A DNA stretch of 64,000 nucleotides from Mesorhizobium amorphae (GCF_014843845.1 NZ_JHQS01000016.1:62001-126000), one strand, 5' to 3'. Counted from the first letter of the stretch, positions 18,347-28,597 are shown. Translations and numbers: made by a program. The notes: generated by a model from the letters alone, not told the origin.

Positions 18347-19453
18347 ATGAGGACGCCGCTGATCGACCGCCGGGATTTCCTCAAGGCCGCAGGCGCGGGC
18401 TTCATCGCTGCAATGGCACCTCAGGCCTGGGCTAACACGCTTGGCACGGATGCTGTCTTTGCCACCGCCTTCGTCAAACGCGACGGCAGCTATGGCGCCG
18501 CGGTGCTGTCCGAGGCCGGCAAGCTGCTGCACGCCATCGACCTGCCCGATCGAGGCCACGACGTCACCTTCGATCCGGTGTCGAAGCGCTCGGTGGTTTT
18601 TGCCCGGCAGCCCGGCACCTTCGCCGTGGTCTTCGACCATCAAGGCCGCGACAGGCCACTGACCATTGCCAGCATCACCGGCCGGCATTTCTTCGGCCAT
18701 GGCGTTTTCTCGACCGACGGGGCGCTGCTTTACGCCACCGAAAATGATTTCGACAACGCCGCCGGCGTCGTCGGCGTCTATGACGCGCGCGCGAAATTCA
18801 GCCGCGTCGGCGAGTTTCCGACCTATGGCATGGGGCCGCACGAGCTCTTGCTGCTGGGCGACGGCAGGACGATCGCCGTCGCCAATGGCGGTATCGAGAC
18901 GCATCCGGACTACGGCCGCGCCGAGCTCAACATCGCGACGATGAAGCCGTCCTATGTGCTGGTCGACCGCATCACCGGCGATCTCATCGAAAAGCACGAA
19001 TTGCCGGCAGCACTGCACCAGCTGTCGATCCGCCACATGGATGCATGTCCGTCCGGCACGGTCTGGTTCGGCTGCCAGTATCGGGGGCCGGGCACCGATC
19101 GTCCGCTGCTGGTCGGGCGGGCCGCGCGCGGCAAGGAATTGCAACTGCTCGACATGCCGCAGGATGTGCTCTCCGGTTTCCGCAACTATGTCGGTTCGGT
19201 CGCCGCCAATCCTGCCGCCGGCACGGTCGCCGTCTCCTCGCCGGAAGGCAATTCGCTTGCCGTCATCGACGCTGGGAATGGTCGTATCGTCGCCACCAGG
19301 GCGCTGGTCGAGGTCTGCGGCCTGGCACCGGATGGTTCGGGCTTCATGGCGACGACGGGTGCCGGCGAGATCGTCGAGGGCAATGGCACGACGCGCTCCG
19401 AGCCTGATTATGTCTGGGACAATCACATGCTGCGCATCGAGCAGGCTGCATAG
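18347..19453 (+). CDS. DUF1513 family protein, Tat-exported beta-propeller
   Basis: A 368-residue exported protein of the DUF1513 family. The start is the ATG two bases after the preceding stop; a TTG six bases upstream is also in frame. The N-terminus carries a twin-arginine signal (DRRDFLKAAGAGFIAAMAP), suggesting export in a folded state. The body has repeated short beta motifs with GHGVFS, YGMGPHELLLL and RHMDACPSG, consistent with a beta-propeller like methylamine dehydrogenase heavy chain or YncE. No enzymatic residues can be named. It closes the iron cluster. The same grouping of imelysin, DUF1111, imelysin and DUF1513 is, to my knowledge, recurrent in proteobacteria. Confidence 0.85.
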   Translation: MRTPLIDRRDFLKAAGAGFIAAMAPQAWANTLGTDAVFATAFVKRDGSYGAAVLSEAGKLLHAIDLPDRGHDVTFDPVSKRSVVFARQPGTFAVVFDHQGRDRPLTIASITGRHFFGHGVFSTDGALLYATENDFDNAAGVVGVYDARAKFSRVGEFPTYGMGPHELLLLGDGRTIAVANGGIETHPDYGRAELNIATMKPSYVLVDRITGDLIEKHELPAALHQLSIRHMDACPSGTVWFGCQYRGPGTDRPLLVGRAARGKELQLLDMPQDVLSGFRNYVGSVAANPAAGTVAVSSPEGNSLAVIDAGNGRIVATRALVEVCGLAPDGSGFMATTGAGEIVEGNGTTRSEPDYVWDNHMLRIEQAA

Positions 19454-19590
19454 GCAGCGGCCCGGAGGCCGACGGATCTGGACCCTGGCCGAAGCGAAGC
19501 CGCTTAACAATTGTGCACCATCCCCCTTGCGGCGGCGGGCCATGGCGGGCACAGGGAATTGTTTTCAACCCTGGGCGCTAACCAGACACC

Positions 19591-20268
19591 ATGAAGCTGC
19601 TTGCCATCGACTGTGCCGCCAGTCTCTGCGCCGCCTGCGTCTATGACGCGGCGGCCGGTAGCGAGCTTGGCCGCCAGGTGCTCGATCTCGGCAAGGGCCA
19701 TGCCGAGCACCTGATGTCGGTTGTCGATGCGGCGCTGAAGGCCACCGGGACCGGATATCCCGGCCTTGGCGCCATTGCCGTCTCGATCGGCCCGGGATCC
19801 TTCACCGGCCTGCGCGTCGGCGTGTCGGCCGCGCGAGGCCTGGCGCTGGCGCTGAAAATCCCGGCAATCGGCGTAACGACGCTGGAAGCACTGGCGGCGG
19901 AGGCGGCGACGATGTTTCCGGACCGGCCGGTGCTGGCCGCGCTCGATGCCGGACGCGACGAGATCCATGCTGCTCTGTATGATAAAGCGTCAGTTTTGAC
20001 TTACGGTCCGGCAGTGACGACACTTTCTCAGGCCGCCACCATGGCGGTGGACATGTCTGCGGTGCTCGCCGGCACGGCTGCCCGGCAAATTGCGGCATCG
20101 GTCGGCCTCGCCTTCGACATCGGCTCGACCGCGGCCACTGCCGACATCGCCGTCTATGCGAGGCTGGCCGCCATCAAGGGGCCAGGTGAGAAGCCAAAAC
20201 CGCTCTACCTTCGTGGTGCCGACGCCAAGCCGCAGGCTGGCTTTATTTTACCGAGGCAGCAACCCTGA
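19591..20268 (+). CDS. tsaB: tRNA threonylcarbamoyladenosine biosynthesis protein TsaB
   Basis: A 225-residue TsaB, the non-catalytic ASKHA-fold partner of TsaD in making t6A37 in ANN-decoding tRNAs. The N-terminal LAIDCAASLCAACVYD and the SIGPGSFTGLRVGVSAARGLA motif are diagnostic. It shares a TGATG overlap with rimI, the usual tsaB-rimI order. It begins 137 bases after the iron cluster; nothing recognisable lies in that gap. Confidence 0.95.
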   Translation: MKLLAIDCAASLCAACVYDAAAGSELGRQVLDLGKGHAEHLMSVVDAALKATGTGYPGLGAIAVSIGPGSFTGLRVGVSAARGLALALKIPAIGVTTLEALAAEAATMFPDRPVLAALDAGRDEIHAALYDKASVLTYGPAVTTLSQAATMAVDMSAVLAGTAARQIAASVGLAFDIGSTAATADIAVYARLAAIKGPGEKPKPLYLRGADAKPQAGFILPRQQP

Positions 20269-20762
20269 TGCGCATTCCTTTCTTTCACCCGCGCCGCAGG
20301 GACTATGCGCTCGAACCGCTGACGCTTGCCGATAGCCCCGCTGCCTCGGCGCTGCACCAGGAGGATTTTGTCCGACCCTGGACCGACGGCGAGTTTGCCT
20401 CGCTGCTCGAGCAGGACACGGTGTTCGGCTATGCCGCGCGCGAGACCGGACAGGGCTCCAAGCCGCCGGTAGGCTTCGTGCTGGCGCGGCTGGCTGCCGG
20501 CGAAGGCGAGATCCTGACCGTCGCCGTCGCCCGCTCGCATCGCCGCCAGGGCCTTGGCTGGCAGTTGATGGATGCGGTCCTGCGCGAATTGCACGCGCAG
20601 CGCGCCGAGGCGCTTTTCCTCGAGGTCGACGAGACCAACGTGGCGGCCATCGCGCTCTACCGGCGGCTCGGCTTTCGCGAAGTCGGCAGGCGCGCCAACT
20701 ATTACAGATCGACGGAGCACGGCCCGACCGGCGCGCTTGTCATGCGCCGCGATCTTCGCTAG
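20268..20762 (+). CDS. rimI: ribosomal protein S18-alanine N-acetyltransferase (RimI-like GNAT)
   Basis: A 164-residue GNAT acetyltransferase. The acetyl-CoA-binding motif A is VARSHRRQGLGWQLMDAVL, followed by the C-terminal LEVDETNVAAIALYRRLGFREVGRRANYY typical of RimI (N-terminal acetylation of ribosomal protein S18). The start overlaps the tsaB stop by one base, a conserved linkage that supports the RimI name over a generic GNAT. Confidence 0.9.
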   Translation: MRIPFFHPRRRDYALEPLTLADSPAASALHQEDFVRPWTDGEFASLLEQDTVFGYAARETGQGSKPPVGFVLARLAAGEGEILTVAVARSHRRQGLGWQLMDAVLRELHAQRAEALFLEVDETNVAAIALYRRLGFREVGRRANYYRSTEHGPTGALVMRRDLR

Positions 20763-20770
20763 CCAGACGC

Positions 20771-20874
20771 CGCATGACCCCGAAAATCGGATCCAATTTT
20801 CGCAAAGGATCATGCGCCAAAATTAAAGTGTTGCGGCGTTCTTTGCGCGTCCAAAAGGACGCGCGGCGCTGTAA
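20771..20874 (+). repeat. dispersed rhizobial palindromic repeat, copy A
   Basis: This fills the gap between rimI and plsC. It has two modules: a dyad with CGCATGA (20771-20777) and TCATGCG (20810-20816) arms around CCCGAAAATCGG, and a strong hairpin GCGCGTCC-AAAA-GGACGCGC (20845-20864). A copy in the opposite orientation lies at 40021-40114, and part of the first module recurs at 48896-48960. It resembles short intergenic mosaic elements common in rhizobial genomes. No coding capacity. Confidence 0.75.
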
Positions 20875-20889
20875 CGGCAGGGCCGGCGA

Positions 20890-21690
20890 ATGATCAAGAA
20901 GTTCAGGATTTTCGTGGCGCTGGCCCTCGTCGTCGCCGTCTCGCTGGTCTTCGTGCCGTTGCAGATCCTGTCGATGAAGACCGGGCTCTGGCCGGAGACG
21001 TTCATCCTGAAAATCTGGCACAGGGTGATCGCCAGGGCGCTGGGACTGCGCATCCACGTCAAGGGAACGCTCTCCAGCCAGCGCCCGCTGCTGGTTGCGT
21101 CCAACCACATCTCCTGGACCGACATCATGGTGCTGGGGTCCATGGTCGATGTGAAATTCATCGCCCGCGCCGATATGGAAGGCTGGCCACTGATCGGCAT
21201 GCTGTCCAAACTGCAGCGTACCGTCTTCATCGAGCGCGAGCGCAAGCGCACGTCGGGCGAACAGGCGAGCGAGATCGCCGGTCGCATGGCCAAGGGCGAT
21301 GCCATGGTGCTGTTTGCCGAAGGCTCGACAGGTGACGGCAATCTGGTGCTGCCGTTCAAGAGTACGCTGTTCGGCGCCGCCTCGATGGCGATCGCGGAAG
21401 GCGCGACGGAACAGGTTTTCATTCAGCCGGTGGCAATCGTCTACACGCGGTTGCACGGCGTGCCGCTCGGCCGCCGCCACCGGCCGATCGCCGCCTGGAT
21501 CGGCGACGAGGATTTGATGCCGCACCTCAAGGTGCTGCTGGCCGAAGGTGCTCTGGACGTCGAGGTCCATTTCGGTGAACCGATCGCCTTTGCCAAGGGC
21601 TCGAACCGCAAGGAGACGGCAAGGCTGATGGAAGCCAGGGTGCGCGAGATGGTGCAGGCGGCCCTCGCCGATCCGCGCCCGAGTCGGTAG
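20890..21690 (+). CDS. plsC: 1-acyl-sn-glycerol-3-phosphate acyltransferase (PlsC-like)
   Basis: A membrane-associated acyltransferase of 266 residues acting in phospholipid synthesis. An N-terminal TM segment (FVALALVVAVSLVFVPL) precedes the HX4D catalytic motif in SNHISWTDIMVLG, then the glycerophosphate-binding LFAEGSTGDGNLVLPFKSTLF (EGST in place of the usual EGTR). Several lyso-lipid acyltransferases share this layout, so an ornithine-lipid acyltransferase of OlsA type is a possible alternative. Tight assignment to lysophosphatidic acid is not possible from sequence. Confidence 0.82.
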   Translation: MIKKFRIFVALALVVAVSLVFVPLQILSMKTGLWPETFILKIWHRVIARALGLRIHVKGTLSSQRPLLVASNHISWTDIMVLGSMVDVKFIARADMEGWPLIGMLSKLQRTVFIERERKRTSGEQASEIAGRMAKGDAMVLFAEGSTGDGNLVLPFKSTLFGAASMAIAEGATEQVFIQPVAIVYTRLHGVPLGRRHRPIAAWIGDEDLMPHLKVLLAEGALDVEVHFGEPIAFAKGSNRKETARLMEARVREMVQAALADPRPSR

Positions 21691-21752
21691 GCTGAAAGCG
21701 CTAGGCCAGAATCGTCTGTTTTTTGTCACGGAAAGGCGTTAGAAGCCGCCCA

Positions 21753-23162
21753 ATGGACTTGAACACGATAGAGCGCGACGACATCGGCCCTGCGGCTGAC
21801 AGCGCACCTGCACCCGCTGGCACGGCGAAAAAAGTCTTCGTCAAGACCTATGGCTGCCAGATGAACGTCTACGATTCGCAGCGCATGACCGATGCGCTGG
21901 CCGCCGACGGCTATGTCGCGACCGATGCCATCACCGAGGCCGATCTGGTCCTGCTCAACACCTGCCATATCAGGGAGAAGGCGGCGGAAAAGGTCTATTC
22001 CGAGCTTGGCCGCATCCGCGACATGAAGGCCGAGCGCGCCGCGGCCGGGCGCGAACTGCTGATCGGCGTCGCCGGCTGCGTGGCCCAGGCCGAAGGTGCC
22101 GAGATCATCCGTCGCTCGCCCGCCGTCGATCTGGTCATTGGCCCGCAGACCTACCACCGGCTGCCCGACGTGCTGGCAAGGGTGCGCGGCGGCGAGAAGA
22201 TCGTCGAGACCGACTACGCCGTCGAGGACAAGTTCGAGCATTTGCCGCAGCCGAAGCGCGCCGAAGTGATCAAGCGCGGCGTCACCGCCTTCCTCACCGT
22301 GCAGGAGGGCTGCGACAAGTTCTGCACCTTCTGCGTCGTACCCTATACGCGCGGCTCCGAAGTTTCGCGGCCGGTGGTGCAGATCGTCGCCGAGGCTGAG
22401 CGCCTCGCCGAGGCCGGGGTGCGCGAAGTGACGCTGCTCGGCCAGAACGTCAATGCCTGGCACGGCCTGGGCGAGGATGGCAGCGAATGGGGCCTTGGCC
22501 GCCTGCTGTTCCGGCTGGCCGAAATCCCCGGGCTGGCGCGGCTGCGCTACACCACCAGCCATCCGCGCGATATGGACAACGAGCTGATATCGGCCCATCG
22601 CGACCTGCCGGCGCTGATGCCTTATCTGCACCTGCCGGTGCAGTCGGGCTCCGACCGTATCCTCAAGACGATGAACCGCAGGCATACCGCAAGCGACTAT
22701 CTGGCGCTGATCGAGCGTATCCGCGCTGCGCGCAACGACATTGCGCTGTCCGGCGACTTCATCGTCGGCTTCCCAGGCGAGACGGAGGCGGATTTCGAGG
22801 CGACGATGGAACTCGTGCGCCAGATCAACTATGCCTCGGCCTTTTCGTTCAAATATTCGCCGCGTCCCGGCACGCCGGGCGCCGAAATGGCCGATCACGT
22901 GCCGGAAGCCGTCAAGGACGAACGTCTGCAGCGCCTGCAGGCCCTGCTCCTGAAGCAGCAGCAGGATTTCGGCACGAGCCTGGTCGGCAGGACCATCGAC
23001 ACCCTGATCGAGAAGCCCGGCCGTCAGGCCGGCCAGAAGGTCGGCCGATCGCCATGGCTGCAGCCGGTTATTGTTGATGAAAAGGCCGGCGAAATCGGTG
23101 ACATTATCCAGGTGCGAATCACAAGGACGGGCTACAATAGCCTGTTCGCCGAATTGGCCTGA
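21753..23162 (+). CDS. miaB: tRNA-2-methylthio-N6-isopentenyladenosine37 synthase MiaB
   Basis: A radical-SAM methylthiotransferase of 469 residues that modifies i6A37 to ms2i6A37. The N-terminal UPF0004 domain has the cluster Cys in [21 protein letters not shown] and AGCVAQAEG. The radical-SAM cluster is CDKFCTFC, and a C-terminal TRAM domain ends in [18 protein letters not shown]. The ATG at 21753 fits the family N-terminus; a TTG 30 bases upstream would add ten unconserved residues. It heads the conserved order miaB-phoH-ybeY-corC-lnt. Confidence 0.95.
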   Translation: MDLNTIERDDIGPAADSAPAPAGTAKKVFVKTYGCQMNVYDSQRMTDALAADGYVATDAITEADLVLLNTCHIREKAAEKVYSELGRIRDMKAERAAAGRELLIGVAGCVAQAEGAEIIRRSPAVDLVIGPQTYHRLPDVLARVRGGEKIVETDYAVEDKFEHLPQPKRAEVIKRGVTAFLTVQEGCDKFCTFCVVPYTRGSEVSRPVVQIVAEAERLAEAGVREVTLLGQNVNAWHGLGEDGSEWGLGRLLFRLAEIPGLARLRYTTSHPRDMDNELISAHRDLPALMPYLHLPVQSGSDRILKTMNRRHTASDYLALIERIRAARNDIALSGDFIVGFPGETEADFEATMELVRQINYASAFSFKYSPRPGTPGAEMADHVPEAVKDERLQRLQALLLKQQQDFGTSLVGRTIDTLIEKPGRQAGQKVGRSPWLQPVIVDEKAGEIGDIIQVRITRTGYNSLFAELA

Positions 23163-23188
23163 CGGCCTCGGCAGATGAGGAGAGACGG

Positions 23189-24238
23189 TTGAGCGCTGCT
23201 GAACTGAAGAATCTGCCCCCGAGCCAGGCATCCGGGGCCTCTGACATGGCGCATATCGTTCTGACCTTCGACAACAACAAGCTTGCCAGCGCCCTATATG
23301 GCCAGTTCGACGAGAACCTGGCCAGACTCGAGCAGAAACTCGGCGTCGATATCCGCTCGCGCGGCAACCAGCTGACCATCAAGGGCTCGGCCTCCGCCGC
23401 CGAGCAGGCGCGCCGCGCCTTGGACAATCTCTACGGCATTCTCCAGAAAGGCGTCGACATCGGCCAGTCCGACGTCGATGGCGCCGTGCGCATGGCGATC
23501 GCCGCCGACGACCAGCTGACGCTGCCGACGCTGGAGCGCAAGGGCAAGATGTCCGCCGCCCAGATATCGACGCGCAAGAAGACCATCTATGCCCGCTCGC
23601 TCAACCAGGACGCCTATATGCGGGCGCTGGAGCGGTCCGAGCTTGTCTTCGGCATCGGCCCGGCCGGCACCGGCAAGACCTATCTGGCGGTGGCGCATGC
23701 GGCGATGCTGCTCGAACGCGGCATGGTCGAACGCATCATCCTGTCGCGGCCCGCCGTCGAGGCCGGCGAGCGGCTGGGTTTCCTGCCCGGCGACATGAAG
23801 GAAAAGGTCGATCCGTATCTGCGGCCGCTCTATGACGCTCTCTACGACATGATGCCGGCCGACAAGGTCGAGCGCGCGATTGCCGCCGAAGTGATCGAGA
23901 TCGCGCCACTGGCCTTCATGCGCGGCCGCACGCTGGCACATGCCGCCGTCATCCTCGACGAGGCGCAGAACACCACGCCGATGCAGATGAAGATGTTCCT
24001 CACCCGTCTCGGTGAGAACTCGCGCATGATCGTCACCGGCGATCCGACGCAGATCGACCTTCCCTCGAACACCAAATCGGGCCTGGTCGAAGCACTGCGC
24101 ATCCTCGATGGCGTCGCGGGCGCGGTGACCGTTCGCTTCGGCGACGGCGACGTGGTTCGCCATCCGCTGGTGGCGGAAATCGTCAGGGCCTATGACCGCG
24201 ACGCCAAGCTGGCGCGCGGCCTGGGCACCGAAAGCTGA
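23189..24238 (+). CDS. ybeZ: PhoH-like ATPase (YbeZ)
   Basis: A 349-residue PhoH-family P-loop protein associated with YbeY in rRNA processing. The start is a TTG: AGGAGA at 23178-23183 is spaced 5 bases from it, and no ATG with a comparable site precedes the conserved region. A KH-like N-terminal segment (residues ~30-80, [21 protein letters not shown]) precedes Walker [16 protein letters not shown] and Walker [14 protein letters not shown], with sensor [12 protein letters not shown]. It lies between miaB and ybeY. Confidence 0.93.
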   Translation: MSAAELKNLPPSQASGASDMAHIVLTFDNNKLASALYGQFDENLARLEQKLGVDIRSRGNQLTIKGSASAAEQARRALDNLYGILQKGVDIGQSDVDGAVRMAIAADDQLTLPTLERKGKMSAAQISTRKKTIYARSLNQDAYMRALERSELVFGIGPAGTGKTYLAVAHAAMLLERGMVERIILSRPAVEAGERLGFLPGDMKEKVDPYLRPLYDALYDMMPADKVERAIAAEVIEIAPLAFMRGRTLAHAAVILDEAQNTTPMQMKMFLTRLGENSRMIVTGDPTQIDLPSNTKSGLVEALRILDGVAGAVTVRFGDGDVVRHPLVAEIVRAYDRDAKLARGLGTES

Positions 24239-24255
24239 TGTGACGATGCGGGCTC

Positions 24256-24762
24256 ATGCCTGAAGACATAAAACCTGGCGGCGGGGATCTTTCGGTTCCC
24301 ATCGACATCGATATTTCGATCGAGTCGGGCGACTGGCCTGATGAGGCGGCGCTGGCGCGTCTGGTCGATCGCGCCGTGTCGGCCGCCTTTGCCGAAACCG
24401 GCGCCGCCGGCCGTTCCGAGCTCAGCATCGTCTTTTCCGACGACGCCCATATCCGCACCCTCAACGCCGGCTGGCGCGGCAAGGACAAGCCGACCAACGT
24501 CTTGTCTTTCCCGGCTTTTCCGTTTCCGAAAGGCGGTCCGCTGCCGCCGATGCTGGGCGACATCGTGCTGGCCGCCAAGACGGTCGCCAAGGAAGCGGGC
24601 CTGGAAGACAAGCCGCTGGAGAACCATATCACCCATCTCGTCATCCACGGCCTGCTTCACCTTCTGGGCTACGATCACGAGACCGACGCCGAGGCCGAGG
24701 AGATGGAAGCGATCGAGCGCTCAGCGCTTGCGAGGCTTGCCATTCCCGATCCCTACGCGTAA
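24256..24762 (+). CDS. ybeY: rRNA maturation endoribonuclease YbeY
   Basis: A 168-residue single-strand endoribonuclease needed for 16S rRNA 3'-end maturation and ribosome quality control. The zinc-binding [11 protein letters not shown] motif near the C-terminus is intact, as is the upstream [30 protein letters not shown]. It starts 17 bases after phoH, and the pair functions together in other bacteria. Confidence 0.96.
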   Translation: MPEDIKPGGGDLSVPIDIDISIESGDWPDEAALARLVDRAVSAAFAETGAAGRSELSIVFSDDAHIRTLNAGWRGKDKPTNVLSFPAFPFPKGGPLPPMLGDIVLAAKTVAKEAGLEDKPLENHITHLVIHGLLHLLGYDHETDAEAEEMEAIERSALARLAIPDPYA

Positions 24763-24789
24763 CTAAAAAGATCAATTGACCGGACGACG

Positions 24790-25863
24790 ATGAACGACAA
24801 ACCAGAGACTGCCGCCCGCCCCGACGCCGGCAGTGCGACCAAGCCTTCCGAAACGACGGAAGAGGGCTCGAGTCCGAGTACAACGACCGGCAGCATCGCC
24901 AGCGAGCCATCGCCTGCCGGTCCTTCCCTGTTCGATCGCGTGCTTGGCCTGTTCAGGCAGCGCAACGGCACCAGCCTGCGTGAGGAAATTGCCGGCGCGC
25001 TTGCCGAAACGACCAGCGATGCCGGCGCCTTTTCGCCCGGCGAACGGGCAATGCTCAACAACATCCTGCGTCTGCGCGAGGTGCGCGTCGAGGACGTCAT
25101 GGTGCCGCGCGCCGACATCGAGGCTGTCGAGATCACGACGACGCTGGGCGATCTTCTCGGCCTGTTCGAACAGTCCGGACATTCGCGCATGCCTGTCTAT
25201 TCCGAGACGCTCGACGATCCGCGGGGCATGGTCCATATCCGCGACGTGCTTGCCCACATCACCAAGGTCGCCCGCGTCAAGAAGGGCCGAACCAGTCGGA
25301 AGGCGCCGGCCACGACGCTGCTTGATCTCGCCCAGGTCGATCTCGCGCGAACCATCGGTGATCTCAACCTGATCCGACCGGTGCTGTTCGTGCCGCCGTC
25401 AATGCTTGCCTCCGATCTGATGGGTCGGATGCAGACGACACGCACCCAGATGGCGCTGGTCATCGACGAATATGGCGGCACCGACGGCCTCGCCTCGCTG
25501 GAAGACATCGTCGAGATGGTGGTCGGCGACATCGAGGACGAGCACGACGACGACGAGCCGATGATCACCCAGACCGGCGAAGGCGTCTTCATCGTCGACG
25601 GCAAGGCCGAGATCGACGAGGTCGCCAAGATGATCGGCGAGGATTTCGCCGCCGGCGAGCATGGCGAATATGTCGACACCATAGGCGGTATGATCTTCAA
25701 CACCCTTGGCCGCGTGCCGGCCCGTGGCGAAGTTGTGCAGGCCATACCTGGCTTCGAGTTCCACGTGCTCGACGCCGATCCGCGCCGGGTCAAGCGCGTG
25801 CGCATCGTGCAGAGCCAGAAGGGCGAGCGTCGCCGCCGCGCCGCCCGCGCCGAACAGGCCTAA
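24790..25863 (+). CDS. CBS-domain protein, HlyC/CorC family
   Basis: A 357-residue CorC/TlyC-type protein without the membrane DUF21 domain. A Ser/Thr-rich N-terminus (1-45) precedes ERAMLNNILRLREVRVEDVMVPR, two CBS motifs (about residues 95-220) and a C-terminal transporter-associated domain (PMITQTGEGVFIVDGKAEID onwards). In enterobacteria CorC is linked to magnesium/cobalt efflux; here the role is inferred from family and place only. It follows ybeY by 27 bases in the conserved ybeY-corC-lnt order. Confidence 0.85.
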   Translation: MNDKPETAARPDAGSATKPSETTEEGSSPSTTTGSIASEPSPAGPSLFDRVLGLFRQRNGTSLREEIAGALAETTSDAGAFSPGERAMLNNILRLREVRVEDVMVPRADIEAVEITTTLGDLLGLFEQSGHSRMPVYSETLDDPRGMVHIRDVLAHITKVARVKKGRTSRKAPATTLLDLAQVDLARTIGDLNLIRPVLFVPPSMLASDLMGRMQTTRTQMALVIDEYGGTDGLASLEDIVEMVVGDIEDEHDDDEPMITQTGEGVFIVDGKAEIDEVAKMIGEDFAAGEHGEYVDTIGGMIFNTLGRVPARGEVVQAIPGFEFHVLDADPRRVKRVRIVQSQKGERRRRAARAEQA

Positions 25864-25873
25864 GCGCCGATCG

Positions 25874-26344
25874 ATGTCGGTCGGCGACCCGTTCAGGCAC
25901 TCGACCATAGGTTCCGGCGTATTCTACAAGGACGCGCGGGCCGCGTTGAAATGGCTCGAAAAGGCCTTCGGATTCGAGCCGAGCATGGTCGTCAGCGACA
26001 CCGACGGCAGGCTGGTCCATTCCGAGATGCGCTTCGGCGACGGCTACATGATTGTCGATTCCGAATGGGCCGATCATGTCGCCAGCCCGGCTTCTGTCGG
26101 CGGCCGGAACACGCAATCAATCTATATCCGCCTCGATGCCGGCCTGGACGTGCATTGCGAGCAGGCGAGGGCAGCAGGTGCCGACATCACCCAGGAGCCT
26201 GCCGACCAGTTTTATGGCGAACGGCTTTACCGGGCGCGCGACCCCGAAGGCCATGTCTGGACATTCACCCAGACCATACGCGTCGTGCCACGCGAAGAGG
26301 CTGAGCGGCTCGGCGATCTGAAGATCGAGGGCTGGCACCGATAG
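25874..26344 (+). CDS. VOC family protein (glyoxalase/bleomycin-resistance fold)
   Basis: A 156-residue vicinal-oxygen-chelate protein. The N-terminal half-barrel has VFYKDARAALKWLEKAFGFEP and the second has DPEGHVWTFTQTIRV, typical of PhnB-like VOC proteins of unknown substrate. It begins 10 bases after the corC-like gene and is inserted between it and lnt, which are usually adjacent. A C-terminal helix (PREEAERLGDLKIEGWHR) is a rhizobial-looking extension. No specific reaction can be assigned. Confidence 0.82.
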   Translation: MSVGDPFRHSTIGSGVFYKDARAALKWLEKAFGFEPSMVVSDTDGRLVHSEMRFGDGYMIVDSEWADHVASPASVGGRNTQSIYIRLDAGLDVHCEQARAAGADITQEPADQFYGERLYRARDPEGHVWTFTQTIRVVPREEAERLGDLKIEGWHR

Positions 26345-26438
26345 CGCGGTGATTGGCCGGTCGGGGTTTCTCGGCGCAAGCCCCGTTCCGATAAATCTGA
26401 TAAATCTGCTGTCGTGATTCGCGCGACTGGAAGTGTGT

Positions 26439-28031
26439 ATGCAGCGCCTGGCCGGCCGGATAATACTGCTTTGGGGTTGGCGCCGCGCGCTGGTGGCGTT
26501 TCTCGCTGGAGCGTTGGCGGTTCTCGCCCAAGCGCCCTATGATTTCTTCGCCGTCTGCTTCGTCTCCTTCCCGCTCCTGGTCTGGCTGCTCGACGGCGCG
26601 ACCGGCGAGGCCTCCGACGGGTGGCTGAGGCGGCTCAGGCCCGCCTTCGCCATCGGCTGGTGGTTCGGCTTCGGCTATTTTCTTGCCGGCCTGTGGTGGA
26701 TCGGCGAGGCGCTGCTGGTCGAGGCCGACAGTTTCGCCTGGGCTCTGCCCTTCGCGGTGGTCGGAATCCCCTTTGCAATGGCCTTCTTCTACGGCTTCGC
26801 CACGGTCGTCGCGCGACTCCTGTGGAGCAACGATATCGGCCGCATTGCGGCACTCGCCTTCGGTTTCGGCCTGGCGGAATGGCTGCGCGATTTCCTGTTC
26901 ACCGGCTTTCCCTGGAATGCCGTCGGCTACGCGGCAATGCCGGTGCCGCTCTTGATGCAGAGCGTGTCGGTAACCGGCATGATCGGCATGAACGCGCTGG
27001 CGGTCTTCGTCTTTTCGCTGCCCGCGCTCGTTGCGGGGCGCCGGCACCTTCGCCTGGGCTTTGGGCTGCTTATCCTGCTTGTCGCCGCCCATGTCGGCTT
27101 CGGCTATGTCAGGCTTGCCATGCCGGTCGAACCGGCAACCCGCTCGATCGATGTCCGCATCGTTCAGCCGGACGTCGATCTCAGCGAAAAGTGGGACGCT
27201 TCGGTGCGCGACCGCATCTTCGCCACACTGCTCGGCCTGTCGGCGAAGGAACCGGAACCCGGCCATGCCAAGCCGCAACTGATTCTGTGGCCGGAGACAT
27301 CGGTGCCTTTCCTGTTCACCGAACGCCCGGACGCGCTGACCGCGCTGGGCGATATGCTGGGCGAAGGCCAGATGCTGGTCGCCGGCGTCGTTCGCGAGGA
27401 GGGCGGCTCGGCGGCCGGCGCCGACAGCCGCTACTACAATTCCGTGGTGGCGATCAACGACAAGGGCGAGATCACGGACGCCGTCGACAAGGTCCACCTG
27501 GTGCCGTTCGGCGAGTATTTGCCTTTCGCAGGCCTGCTCGGCCGCTTCGGCATCGAACAGCTCGTCGCCGGGCCGATGAATTTCGCGGCCGGCAACGAAC
27601 GGCATCCGATCACGCTGCAGGACGGTGTGCGGGCGCTCCCGTTCATTTGCTACGAAGTTATCTTTCCCGATCTGGTTGCAGTTGACGCTACGTCATCCGA
27701 GCTTATTGTGAATGTCACGAACGACGCTTGGTTCGGGGATACACCGGGTCCGTACCAGCACTTCAGGCAGGCTCAGATCCGGGCCGTGGAGAATGGTTTG
27801 CCTTTGTTGCGCGCGGCTAACAATGGCATTTCCGCCGTTGTCGACCCGCGCGGACGCATCGTCGACGCGCTCGCCGTCGACGCGCGTGGAGCCATTGATG
27901 TGCGGGTGCCGATATCTGGGCGCGCTCTCATTTCCGCCGCCCAGCGGCGAATTAACGGATTGCTGATCATATTCCTGTTCGCCCTGGGAGGGTTCACATC
28001 GAATGTAAGGCAACGGCTACGGGTGAATTGA
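26439..28031 (+). CDS. lnt: apolipoprotein N-acyltransferase
   Basis: An inner-membrane enzyme of 530 residues that N-acylates the lipidated Cys of outer-membrane lipoproteins. About six TM helices occupy residues 15-230. The C-terminal nitrilase domain carries the triad Glu in [10 protein letters not shown], Lys in [14 protein letters not shown] and Cys in [15 protein letters not shown] six bases upstream is in frame but the ATG is preferred. In Sinorhizobium medicae the orthologue (actA) is needed for acid and metal tolerance and lies beside phrR, as here. A tandem GATAAATCT word occurs in the short upstream gap. Confidence 0.95.
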   Translation: MQRLAGRIILLWGWRRALVAFLAGALAVLAQAPYDFFAVCFVSFPLLVWLLDGATGEASDGWLRRLRPAFAIGWWFGFGYFLAGLWWIGEALLVEADSFAWALPFAVVGIPFAMAFFYGFATVVARLLWSNDIGRIAALAFGFGLAEWLRDFLFTGFPWNAVGYAAMPVPLLMQSVSVTGMIGMNALAVFVFSLPALVAGRRHLRLGFGLLILLVAAHVGFGYVRLAMPVEPATRSIDVRIVQPDVDLSEKWDASVRDRIFATLLGLSAKEPEPGHAKPQLILWPETSVPFLFTERPDALTALGDMLGEGQMLVAGVVREEGGSAAGADSRYYNSVVAINDKGEITDAVDKVHLVPFGEYLPFAGLLGRFGIEQLVAGPMNFAAGNERHPITLQDGVRALPFICYEVIFPDLVAVDATSSELIVNVTNDAWFGDTPGPYQHFRQAQIRAVENGLPLLRAANNGISAVVDPRGRIVDALAVDARGAIDVRVPISGRALISAAQRRINGLLIIFLFALGGFTSNVRQRLRVN

Positions 28032-28171
28032 CAGCCGACACATTAGAAACTCATACTGTAAGTGCCTAAAATTTTCTCGAAGTCGGTTGGTGGTTCTGTT
28101 GGGGCAGTTGGCTCCGGCTTCGTTTGGGCAAGAAAAAATAGAAAAAGCCGGAAAAATTCGGCGAGGAGAAA

Positions 28172-28591
28172 ATGACAGAAGAAAACAAGAAAAAGCCGAA
28201 CCCGATCGACATCCATGTCGGAAGTCGCATCAGGCTCCGGCGCAATATGCTTGGAATGAGCCAGGAGAAGCTGGGTGAGAATCTCGGCATCACGTTTCAA
28301 CAGATCCAAAAGTATGAGAAGGGCACGAACAGAGTGGGCGCCAGCCGTTTGCAGGCGATAGCCTCCATCCTTAGCGTGCCGGTTGCCTTCTTTTTCGAGG
28401 ATGCCCCGGGTCAGGAGGCCGTGGGCAATCGTGGATTTGCCGAAGATGCGTCGATGGCTTTCGCCGTCGAGTTCTGCGGCAGTCCGGAGGGGCTTCAACT
28501 CAACCGCGCCTTCGTCAAGATTGGCGACGTGAAGGTGCGCCGCAGGATCATAGATCTGGTGAAATCCCTTTCCACCGATGACGCCGACTGA
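28172..28591 (+). CDS. praR: XRE-family regulator PraR/PhrR
   Basis: A 139-residue regulator with one helix-turn-helix (residues ~15-70): VGSRIRLRRNMLGMSQEKLG then ITFQQIQKYEKGTNRVGASR, followed by SVPVAFFFED, the signature of the rhizobial PraR/PhrR group. In S. medicae phrR is acid-inducible; in R. leguminosarum PraR controls biofilm and quorum-sensing genes. The C-terminal ~70 residues have no known fold. GGCGAGGAG precedes the ATG. The 140-base upstream gap probably holds its promoter. The location between lnt and metK matches other rhizobia. Confidence 0.88.
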   Translation: MTEENKKKPNPIDIHVGSRIRLRRNMLGMSQEKLGENLGITFQQIQKYEKGTNRVGASRLQAIASILSVPVAFFFEDAPGQEAVGNRGFAEDASMAFAVEFCGSPEGLQLNRAFVKIGDVKVRRRIIDLVKSLSTDDAD

Positions 28592-28597
28592 TCCAGG

